From: an uncultured Acholeplasma sp. | Lineage (GTDB): Bacteria; Bacillota_I; Bacilli_A; Acholeplasmatales; Acholeplasmataceae | Length of the DNA: 5,626 nt | Reading direction: 5' to 3' | Assembly: GCA_937934685.1 (NCBI GenBank) | Contig: CALGYU010000046.1 | Span: 1 to 5,626, forward strand | Shown here: positions 1 to 5,399 of the stretch, in pieces | How the letters are laid out: every line of letters starts with the position of its first letter | Position numbering within the stretch: position 1 is the first letter of the stretch | Notes under the pieces: model-generated | The model's input: only the letters and a program-made list of their open reading frames with translations | The model's database searches: none | What the model was told of the DNA's origin: nothing | Made by a program: the position numbers and the translations under genes

Positions 1-2872
1 CAGCTGATGTTTGAATAACAGTTGTTGTTCCAGCATTTAAAAGATTTATTACTAACTGAATTTTTGTTACAGGATCTAGTAAGAAATTTGTAGTCAAGTA
101 ATTTTCAAGCCCTTCTTTTGTTCCAGCAACGGATTTCTTGCCTATTCTAATATAATCCCAGGTTGTGTTATTAAAATTGACACCTCTGAGAGTCCAATTA
201 CTGCTTGCATCACCATTAACATCTAAATCACCATTAAGAATATTCTCACTAAATACCTTACTATAATCTGTGTTTGAATTGTTAGTTGTTCCAAAATCAC
301 TATGTCTTAACACTTGTTCTTCTGCGGCTGCCTCTGCAAACTTAGCATATAGGGTTAAATGACTTTCAATTGCTGCTTCTGTATATTCATTAGTTAATTC
401 TACATCTGTAAACCAACCAGCAAATAGAAGTTCGCCTTTATCATCTAATACAGGTAATACTACTAATTCTCCTGCAAATAATCTTACAGTATTGGTTGTT
501 GTTTCATCTTCAACTAAGTCTAGGTTATAAATATTAATACTTACTGTATTTTCTGCTGTCGTTGGGTTCATTGAACCAAATGCATTTCCTGCGTGATCTT
601 TAATTACTACGTGAACTTTAAATTCATCTAATTGTGTAACACCTTTAATTAAGGTCATTGCTCCATTACCAAAAGTAATGGTCCATGTACCGTCAGCAAA
701 CACTACCACTACATCTAATGCTTCAAATGCAGCTTGTTGTCCACCGTATGGATCTTGTTCTGATGCATACACAGTAAATTCATTGTTATTTAAGCTATGA
801 TCAACTTCTAAACTATATAGGTTATCATCTTGTGCTTTGATTACTAATACTAATTTACCATCTATGATTTGTAAAGTTTTTTCTAATAATACAGGAGCTG
901 TTTCATCAACTGTTTGGTCGATAAACCAAACTTGTTCTTTTCCTGCTTCTGTGTACGGTACTTCATCTAATGCTAATTCTGCTGGTAGGATAACCCATCC
1001 GTCATTAACGATTGCTTTATCAATCCAAATATATGGTAATTCAAATATGTTGCTATCTAATTGTCCGATAACGGTTAGTTTTGGAGTTGTTTCTACTCCT
1101 GTTCCTTGTGATACTTCAATACCACCAAATTCATGATCGTTTAAAGTGATATTTTCAACAGTTACTTCTGAACCGTTAACATAAAGAGCTGCATCTCCAC
1201 CTTCAAAAACAAGATCAGTGATGACTACTTCTGTTACTTTATAAGCTTGTAAAATGTATGCTCCTTGCCATCCTGAGACATTTAATAATGAAAGTTTATA
1301 TCCATGTCCATTAATAGCTACATCACTTCTTAGAAGAACTAATTTTTCTTCTAAAGTGATATGATTTAATAAGTTGATTTCTCTAATATTTTCATTTCCT
1401 AATGCTGCTTTTAATTCTGCTTCGTTTGTTACATCAGCAACTGTAATTAATTCCCATTTAGCTGTTAATGTAATATCATCCGTAATAGGTGTTGCAAAAT
1501 CATATGCTGCTTCTCCTACATACCAACCTACGAAGGTATATCCATCTAATGTTGGATTTGGAGTTGGTAGAGTTGCTTTTTTACCTTCATTTACTGTTTG
1601 AGATGCTACTGCTGATCCACCATTAGAATCAAAACTTACTGTATAACTAGTCGGAACAACTTGTTCCCCATTATACGTTATTTCAATAGAGGCAATCCAA
1701 ATTTGAGTAGAGCTTTCAGAGTTTTCTTGGGTATTTTGGATGCTAAATGAATTCATATCTAATCCAGTTCTAACAATTGTTGTATTAACAATGTCTGATC
1801 CGCTTAAATTTTCTACCTTATCACCTAAAACTAAAGCGGCATTGTTTGGGTTTGACTTACCTTCTGCAAAAGTAATGCTAATTTTTCTTATAGTTAGCCC
1901 TTCAGCAATTTTAATTGTCAATTTATTTCCTTGTCCATCTGCCTTATTTGCATACAACCTAATGCTGCCTTCATAAAGGCCTATTGGGTTTTTATAACTG
2001 CTAGAAAGTGTTCCTGTTACCAAGAAAACGGTTTCGTTCAAGTCAATTAAAGAGGCATTGTTTGCTTCTAGATCTTCTTTATAAAACGAAGTCGCTGTTC
2101 CATTGTTAAATGCAGTAACTGTAGTTCCTACAATAGGTTCTTCTTTTTCCCATTCGGCTGTTAAAGTTGTATCCTCATTAATAGCTGTTGTAAAAACAAA
2201 TTTATCATCACCTTTATACCAACCTAAGAAGGTGTATCCATCTCTTGTGATACCTGTTGGTGCTACTGCTGTTGTGCCTTTTTTAATTTCTTGTGCTGGT
2301 GGATTTACTCCGCCTTCATAGTTAATGTTAAATGTAACTGTTACTTTTTCTTCTGCTGGCACATTAAGTTGCCATTTGGCTGTTAGGGTAATGTTTTCAT
2401 TAATTGTTGTAGTAAAATTAAATTTATCATCACCTTTATACCAACCTAGCAATGTATACCCTTCTCTTGATATACCTGTTGGTTCTGATGCTTTTGTTCC
2501 TTTAACGATTTCTTGTGCGGTTGGATGTGTTCCACCTTCATATCCTATGTTAAAGGTAACTGTTACTTTTTGTTCTACAGGAGTGTTTTCTTTCCATTTT
2601 GCAACTAAAGTAATATTCTTAGTTACTTTTTGTGTTGCAAACTTCCACTCTGTTTTTGATTCTGATTCAATCCAATATTCAAACGTGTATCCTACTTTGG
2701 TAGGATCTGGAGAAGGTTTGGTTACTAAACCATTTTCCTTCACTTCTACTGCGGCAATATTTGGAGTTCCACCATTAACATCATATGTTACTGTGTACTT
2801 TTTGTCTCCGCCACAGGCGACTAAAATGATACCTAAAAAGATGATACTAAAAAAACTTACAATTTTTTTCAC
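1..2872 (-). CDS. Giant modular surface lipoprotein with InlB-type repeats (N-terminal 957 codons, C-terminus outside window)
   Basis: The frame is open from a GTG at 2872-2870 to the left edge, 957 codons with no stop. The GTG is chosen because AAGGAG lies 7 bases upstream and the protein then begins MKKIVSFF, a hydrophobic signal peptide ending in the lipobox LVAC with Cys20, so it should be lipidated and held on the outer face of the membrane. Visible modules are: InlB/Listeria-Bacteroides repeats at about 26-93, 102-167 and 176-241 (GYTF..GWY core, ending in LTAKW); a beta-sandwich-like module at about 248-402; a fourth repeat at 410-473; a beta-helix-like stretch at about 480-600; an Ig-like module at about 656-780; a degenerate repeat at about 793-846; and another beta-rich module from about 850. 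No enzyme motif is visible. Such repeats are common in bacterial surface proteins and adhesins, so surface binding is the likely role, but this is inferred from architecture. The missing C-terminus could carry an enzymatic domain. Confidence 0.93.
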   Translation of the reverse strand, partial: MKKIVSFFSIIFLGIILVACGGDKKYTVTYDVNGGTPNIAAVEVKENGLVTKPSPDPTKVGYTFEYWIESESKTEWKFATQKVTKNITLVAKWKENTPVEQKVTVTFNIGYEGGTHPTAQEIVKGTKASEPTGISREGYTLLGWYKGDDKFNFTTTINENITLTAKWQLNVPAEEKVTVTFNINYEGGVNPPAQEIKKGTTAVAPTGITRDGYTFLGWYKGDDKFVFTTAINEDTTLTAEWEKEEPIVGTTVTAFNNGTATSFYKEDLEANNASLIDLNETVFLVTGTLSSSYKNPIGLYEGSIRLYANKADGQGNKLTIKIAEGLTIRKISITFAEGKSNPNNAALVLGDKVENLSGSDIVNTTIVRTGLDMNSFSIQNTQENSESSTQIWIASIEITYNGEQVVPTSYTVSFDSNGGSAVASQTVNEGKKATLPTPNPTLDGYTFVGWYVGEAAYDFATPITDDITLTAKWELITVADVTNEAELKAALGNENIREINLLNHITLEEKLVLLRSDVAINGHGYKLSLLNVSGWQGAYILQAYKVTEVVITDLVFEGGDAALYVNGSEVTVENITLNDHEFGGIEVSQGTGVETTPKLTVIGQLDSNIFELPYIWIDKAIVNDGWVILPAELALDEVPYTEAGKEQVWFIDQTVDETAPVLLEKTLQIIDGKLVLVIKAQDDNLYSLEVDHSLNNNEFTVYASEQDPYGGQQAAFEALDVVVVFADGTWTITFGNGAMTLIKGVTQLDEFKVHVVIKDHAGNAFGSMNPTTAENTVSINIYNLDLVEDETTTNTVRLFAGELVVLPVLDDKGELLFAGWFTDVELTNEYTEAAIESHLTLYAKFAEAAAEEQVLRHSDFGTTNNSNTDYSKVFSENILNGDLDVNGDASSNWTLRGVNFNNTTWDYIRIGKKSVAGTKEGLENYLTTNFLLDPVTKIQLVINLLNAGTTTVIQTSA
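533..907 (-). other. Ig-like module inside the giant lipoprotein
   Basis: Residues about 656-780 open with DETAPVL and contain DDNLYSLEVD, then close with VVIKDHAGNAFGS followed by a strand SINIYNL. The 'D.TAP' opening and the 'V..KDxAGN' ending are the usual marks of Ig-like or cadherin-like repeats in large Gram-positive surface proteins, where they act as stalk or adhesion segments. Only one copy is seen. Confidence 0.6.
1073..1435 (-). other. Beta-helix-like module inside the giant lipoprotein
   Basis: Residues about 480-600 begin ADVTNEAELKAAL and continue with short periodic hydrophobic strands: IREINLLNHITL, LRSDVAINGHG, VVITDLVFEGG, ALYVNGSEVTVENITL. This rhythm, with an opening 'T..EL..AL' helix and an 'I.L...I.......I.G.G' strand pattern, is typical of right-handed parallel beta-helix proteins of the pectate-lyase-like fold found on bacterial surfaces. 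It is short, with only a few turns, and shows no recognisable polysaccharide-lyase catalytic residues, so a binding or structural role is more likely than catalysis. The fold assignment is inference from pattern. Confidence 0.55.
1454..1645 (-). repeat. Fourth, separated InlB-type repeat
   Basis: This encodes residues 410-473 of the giant lipoprotein. It is the most canonical unit in the protein: YTVSFDSNGG, then GYTFVGWY, then ITLTAKW. It is separated from the first three by about 150 residues of a different beta-rich module, which contains strands such as ISITFAEG and ends IASIEITYNG. It leads directly into the beta-helix-like stretch, so it probably acts as a spacer between two functional modules. 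Confidence 0.9.
2150..2797 (-). repeat. Three tandem InlB/Listeria-Bacteroides repeats
   Basis: These encode residues 26-241 of the giant lipoprotein. Each unit begins with a strand such as VTVTF or VTYD, has an E/N-G-G turn, then the core GYT(F/L)xxW, and closes with a strand ending AKW or AEW. The closing tryptophans are W93, W167 and W241, exactly 74 codons (222 bp) apart. Units 2 and 3 are near copies and share 29 identical bases at 2198-2226 and 2420-2448. Unit 1 is more diverged and has an insertion near residues 69-78. The family is known as a small beta-grasp-like spacer or binding module of surface proteins; its ligand cannot be read from sequence. Confidence 0.9.
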
Positions 2873-2879
2873 TTTTCTT

Positions 2880-2885
2880 CTCCTT
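2880..2885 (-). promoter_or_regulatory. Ribosome binding site fixing the GTG start of the giant lipoprotein
   Basis: AAGGAG on the minus strand lies 7 bases before the GTG at 2872-2870. There is no in-frame ATG before the signal peptide, so this site decides the start. Confidence 0.85.
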
Positions 2886-2910
2886 TTTATATCTTTTATA
2901 ACCTTATTTT

Positions 2911-2916
2911 ATCATA
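2911..2916 (-). promoter_or_regulatory. Possible -10 element of the giant lipoprotein gene
   Basis: TATGAT on the minus strand matches five of six bases of TATAAT and would give a leader of about 30 bases before the GTG. The place where a -35 should lie reads AAAAAC, a poor match. A second AT-rich candidate, TATAAA at 2900-2895, would start transcription almost at the ribosome binding site. The call is weak in such AT-rich DNA. Confidence 0.3.
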
Positions 2917-3119
2917 TAATGCGCTAATTTTTCGTTTTTTTAATATAAATCTATACATAAATTGTTTTTATTAGGAATGGCTGGTTAATAAAGTTGGTTT
3001 GACCTTTAACTATTCTCGTTTTTTAGTTTCTATTTTTAATAATTACCGATTTTTTCGTTTTTTTATTGACTTTTTATTGGTTTTTTTTAAAAAAACTTAT
3101 TGAGATTAAAGATTATTGT

Positions 3120-3148
3120 TTGCTTTTAAGTTCGTTTTTCACTATAAT
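3120..3148 (+). promoter_or_regulatory. Likely promoter of the two-helix membrane protein gene
   Basis: A perfect -10 TATAAT lies at 3143-3148. A weak -35, TTGCTT, lies at 3120-3125 with the usual 17-base spacer. Transcription would start near 3155, shortly before the ribosome binding site. The T8A7 tract at 3081-3095 lies upstream and could help polymerase binding. Confidence 0.65.
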
Positions 3149-3162
3149 ATATTTTGTTATAC

Positions 3163-3169
3163 AAAGGAG
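3163..3169 (+). promoter_or_regulatory. Ribosome binding site of the two-helix membrane protein
   Basis: AAAGGAG lies 7 bases before the ATG at 3177. It decides the start against an upstream in-frame ATG at 3066, which has no such site and lies upstream of the promoter. Confidence 0.9.
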
Positions 3170-3176
3170 TTTGTTT

Positions 3177-4040
3177 ATGAAAAAGAAATTTATTTTTGCC
3201 CTTCAATTAATTGGTATCTTTTTAATGGTACTGGGTCTCACCTATCTAGTTCCAAATCAAATTTCCACTACTAAGTTAAATGAGTATTTAGCCGATCAAT
3301 TTGAACCTAATAAAAATGATGCTTCCAAATATTTGCCTCTTATTGCTTCTTACACAGATGTTGTTTTTAGTAATGAACCTTTATTTGAGCTTTCTTTAGA
3401 TGATGTAACTTCGAAGAGCTCTATTTCCATAACAGGTTTCTTGATATCTTCTGTCAATTTAAAAAAAAATGTGGACGCTATTTACATTTTTATTAATGGC
3501 GCTTCTTATAAAGGAATTGATTATAACGAACTTTCTTTAACCGTTGAATACGATAAAGTTGTCAGAAAAGACGATAAAGGGTCTTATAATTATTTTTCTC
3601 CTTCTATCTCAATCAACAAAAGTGCTTTACGTGGTTTTTTTGCAACTGAGCTTGTTCTCCAAGATGATTCAATCGCTAGAATAACAGCTTTAAAGTTTGG
3701 AATTATGACTTCTAAAAATAGCATTGAGCATAATTTTTTATCTATCAGCAATAATCCTGAAATAAATGATAACTTTTTGTTTAGTACTACTTTAGATGAT
3801 TTGAATATTAATTTAAAAAACAATAATCTTTCCTCTTTAATTTCTGATGAAAACAATATCCCAACAGAAGAAGAAAAAGAACTTTACCAAATTGACTATA
3901 TTCCTTTTGATAGAAAGGTGTTTAATAATTATTATAAGCATGGTTGGCTTTGGTATCCTTTATATTTTGTAATTATAGCACCGTTCATTTATTTAGGTTA
4001 TGTAAGACCAATGATTAGATTGAATGATGAAAAAAAATAG
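3177..4040 (+). CDS. Uncharacterised membrane protein with a helix at each end and a domain outside the membrane (287 aa)
   Basis: I do not recognise the family. The start at 3177 is set by AAAGGAG. Residues 1-4 are MKKK, followed by a hydrophobic helix at about 5-25 (FIFALQLIGIFLMVLG), not followed by a cysteine lipobox, so it should stay as an anchor. Residues about 27-255 are hydrophilic and Ser/Asn/Asp-rich with beta-like strands (SISITGFLI, AIYIFING), probably outside the cell. A second helix lies at about 257-276, followed by a basic tail RPMIRLNDEKK that should be cytoplasmic, so both ends would face inward. No enzymatic motif is seen. The gene is divergent from the giant lipoprotein, convergent with the nuclease gene and has its own promoter and terminator, so it looks monocistronic. 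The two-helix plan resembles some proteins that sense or support cell-envelope complexes, but no function can be assigned. Confidence 0.9.
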   Translation: MKKKFIFALQLIGIFLMVLGLTYLVPNQISTTKLNEYLADQFEPNKNDASKYLPLIASYTDVVFSNEPLFELSLDDVTSKSSISITGFLISSVNLKKNVDAIYIFINGASYKGIDYNELSLTVEYDKVVRKDDKGSYNYFSPSISINKSALRGFFATELVLQDDSIARITALKFGIMTSKNSIEHNFLSISNNPEINDNFLFSTTLDDLNINLKNNNLSSLISDENNIPTEEEKELYQIDYIPFDRKVFNNYYKHGWLWYPLYFVIIAPFIYLGYVRPMIRLNDEKK

Positions 4041-4066
4041 CAGACAAAAATGTCTGCTTTTTTTTT
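4039..4066. terminator. Shared, probably bidirectional intrinsic terminator
   Basis: A perfect 8-bp stem, AGCAGACA (4039-4046) with TGTCTGCT (4051-4058), encloses a loop of four A. On the plus strand it is followed by a run of T to 4066. On the minus strand it is followed by seven T (complement of 4031-4037) after a single A. It therefore suits both convergent genes. It is very compact: the stem starts inside the TAG stop of the plus-strand gene, and the TAA stop of the minus-strand gene lies at the end of the T run. Confidence 0.9.
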
Positions 4067-5243
4067 ATTTATCTTTTTTCTCGTCATACTCTCTTTTGTC
4101 TGGAAGGAAATTTTTGTTTGTGCTGCTAGCAACACCCTTATCATAATCCCACATTGGATCTTTCTCTCCAAATAAAGACCATTTATTGGCTTTTGCTCTT
4201 GCTACAACATTAGAAATGAATGAGTAATATGGAATATCTTTATATGTCATTTCATTTTCTTCATCTGATGCTTCAGATAAGTTTAAATCCGTCAATCCTG
4301 CTCTTGCTACTAAGAAGTTTACTAATTGTCCGTCTGCCCACACTAAACCAAGGTATCTATCATATTGATCCTTTATAGCTGTTCCTTTGATGCTTTGAAT
4401 ATATATTTCGTTAGCTTTTGCAAGGATGTTTTTAGTAAAATTACTTGCTGGATATCCCCAATCTTGACCGTTTGGTGATCCTGTTCCAGCAACTTCTTTA
4501 GTATCTATATAAGCAAATCTTAGTTTATAAAGTTCTCCATCTTCACCTCTAAAGTGAGCTGTGTCACCGTCTCTAGGTTCAACAGATTTGATTTTAATTA
4601 TACCGCCGCCGCCTAGTAATGGGTTTTCTTCATCGACAAATGGTAACTCTTTGTCTGCCTCATTCATAGCTGGTCCATCAATAATATCTTTATTTGACTT
4701 TAACTCATAATCAAAATTTTTAAGATACTTAAATACTTCTGGAGCATATCCAATATAACTATATGCTTGATATTCTTTTTGTGGATAGAAATAATTGTCT
4801 TTTCTAATAAGTGTTATATCTTTTCCAAAATCAATAGAGTTTCCAATACTTCCTATCGAATCGTATGTTTTATCGTTTTTTAGTAAGACGATTGCATCGT
4901 TTCCGTTAAAGTTAAGTTGTGCTGTTTTTAAATCAACCTTAGATAATAATTCAGGATCATTTGCTCCTGAGTTTGAAATTAGATAATATTCTTTAGCACT
5001 TAAGATGCCTTCAAGTTGTATTTCATATTCAAATATTGTGTCTCCGTTAGGGAAAATTTGAATTTTAAATTCTCCTAAATCAATATCTTTTTCTGTTGGA
5101 TTATACAATTCTATGGCGTTATTTGCTATTTCATATGTCTCGTAATATTTTGAAATAAATAAATCAGGTTTGGGCGAGTTGTTACAAGCCACTACAAAAA
5201 ACATTGTAAATACTATTAAAATGAAACTTGCTGTTTTTTTCAT
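4065..5243 (-). CDS. Surface lipoprotein nuclease: lamin-tail-like domain plus staphylococcal-nuclease (thermonuclease) domain (392 aa)
   Basis: The start is the ATG at 5243, with GGAGG 7 bases upstream; a TTG at 5267 in the same frame lies before that site and is rejected. A signal peptide ends in VVAC (Cys20), so the protein should be lipid-anchored outside the cell. Residues about 27-147 resemble a lamin-tail domain (LFISKYYE, AIELYNPT, IDLGEFKI, NDAIVLL). After a linker with four glycines (211-214), residues about 215-322 form a staphylococcal-nuclease domain: RDGDT, LRFAYIDTKE, DQYDRYLGLVWADGQLVN. By comparison with the Staphylococcus aureus enzyme, the metal ligands D227, D247 and T248 and catalytic R242, E250 and R296 are all present, so it should be an active calcium-dependent nuclease on DNA and RNA. 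Oddities are K249 for the usual proline and D295 for the glycine before the last arginine. The lamin-tail domain may bind a surface or substrate. It is probably monocistronic; nucleotide scavenging is an inferred role. Confidence 0.93.
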   Translation of the reverse strand: MKKTASFILIVFTMFFVVACNNSPKPDLFISKYYETYEIANNAIELYNPTEKDIDLGEFKIQIFPNGDTIFEYEIQLEGILSAKEYYLISNSGANDPELLSKVDLKTAQLNFNGNDAIVLLKNDKTYDSIGSIGNSIDFGKDITLIRKDNYFYPQKEYQAYSYIGYAPEVFKYLKNFDYELKSNKDIIDGPAMNEADKELPFVDEENPLLGGGGIIKIKSVEPRDGDTAHFRGEDGELYKLRFAYIDTKEVAGTGSPNGQDWGYPASNFTKNILAKANEIYIQSIKGTAIKDQYDRYLGLVWADGQLVNFLVARAGLTDLNLSEASDEENEMTYKDIPYYSFISNVVARAKANKWSLFGEKDPMWDYDKGVASSTNKNFLPDKREYDEKKDK

Positions 5244-5250
5244 ATCTTTT

Positions 5251-5255
5251 CCTCC
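5251..5255 (-). promoter_or_regulatory. Ribosome binding site of the nuclease lipoprotein
   Basis: GGAGG on the minus strand lies 7 bases before the ATG at 5243-5241. It lies inside the longer reading frame that would begin at TTG 5267, which rules out that start. Confidence 0.92.
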
Positions 5256-5271
5256 GTTTTTATTCAATTAA

Positions 5272-5301
5272 ATTATACCATATTTTATCTATTTTAGTCA
5301 T
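5272..5301 (-). promoter_or_regulatory. Promoter of the nuclease lipoprotein gene (extended -10)
   Basis: On the minus strand TATAAT lies at 5277-5272, preceded by TGG, which gives an extended -10 (TGnTATAAT). A -35 ATGACT at 5301-5296 matches four of six bases, with an 18-base spacer. The predicted start near 5265 leaves a leader of about 20 bases. With the terminator at 5337-5369 just upstream, this indicates a separate transcription unit. Confidence 0.8.
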
Positions 5302-5336
5302 CATTGGCTCTTTTTTTATATATATATGTGGTGAAG

Positions 5337-5369
5337 AAAAAAAGGATATCTACATAGTAGATACCCTTT
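5337..5369 (-). terminator. Intrinsic terminator of the upstream minus-strand gene
   Basis: A 13-bp stem (5357-5369 with 5341-5353, one G-T pair) has a three-base loop at 5354-5356. Read on the minus strand it is followed by a run of seven T (5343-5337), partly shared with the stem base. It lies about 30 bases after the TAA at 5402-5400, as expected for that gene. Confidence 0.9.
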
Positions 5370-5399
5370 ATGAGTGTACTTATTGATTTATTTTGCTTT

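Larger units (their letters stand above)
2873..3176. other. Divergent intergenic region with T tracts and TCGTTTTT repeats
   Basis: These 304 bases separate two divergent genes. No coding region with a ribosome binding site or convincing composition is seen on either strand. The region is rich in T runs on the plus strand, including T8 followed by A7 at 3081-3095, which may form bent DNA or an UP element upstream of the plus-strand promoter. TCGTTTTT occurs four times, starting at 2932, 3016, 3055 and 3132. No hairpin typical of a riboswitch or small RNA was recognised by eye. Confidence 0.7.

Noticed and set aside
2150..2797. Regular repeats that might suggest a CRISPR array
   Set aside because: The period is 222 bp, in frame with a coding region, and the repeat encodes a known protein module.
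2325..2927. A 200-codon open frame on the plus strand
   Set aside because: It is antisense to the giant lipoprotein, whose frame shows a lipobox and clear repeat domains. It has no ribosome binding site, and its low-complexity Ser/Val/Pro composition reflects the repeat on the other strand. The same holds for the plus-strand frames at 837-1136, 1374-1601, 1740-1976 and 2103-2321.
3066..3176. An N-terminal extension of 37 residues for the membrane protein, from ATG 3066
   Set aside because: The extension would begin upstream of the predicted promoter and lacks a ribosome binding site. The ATG at 3177 has AAAGGAG at proper spacing and gives a typical MKKK membrane anchor.
3590..3856. An 88-codon minus-strand frame inside the membrane protein gene
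   Set aside because: It lies antisense to a gene with its own promoter, ribosome binding site and terminator, has no site of its own and shows no recognisable domain.
4795..4986. A 63-codon plus-strand frame inside the nuclease gene
   Set aside because: It is antisense to the well-supported lamin-tail domain and has no start signals.
5244..5267. An earlier TTG start for the nuclease lipoprotein
   Set aside because: The extra eight residues are encoded by the ribosome binding site itself (GGAGG at 5255-5251), and the ATG at 5243 gives a standard lipoprotein signal peptide.
5317..5327. A short run of alternating T and A
   Set aside because: It is too short and too expected in AT-rich intergenic DNA to call a functional repeat.
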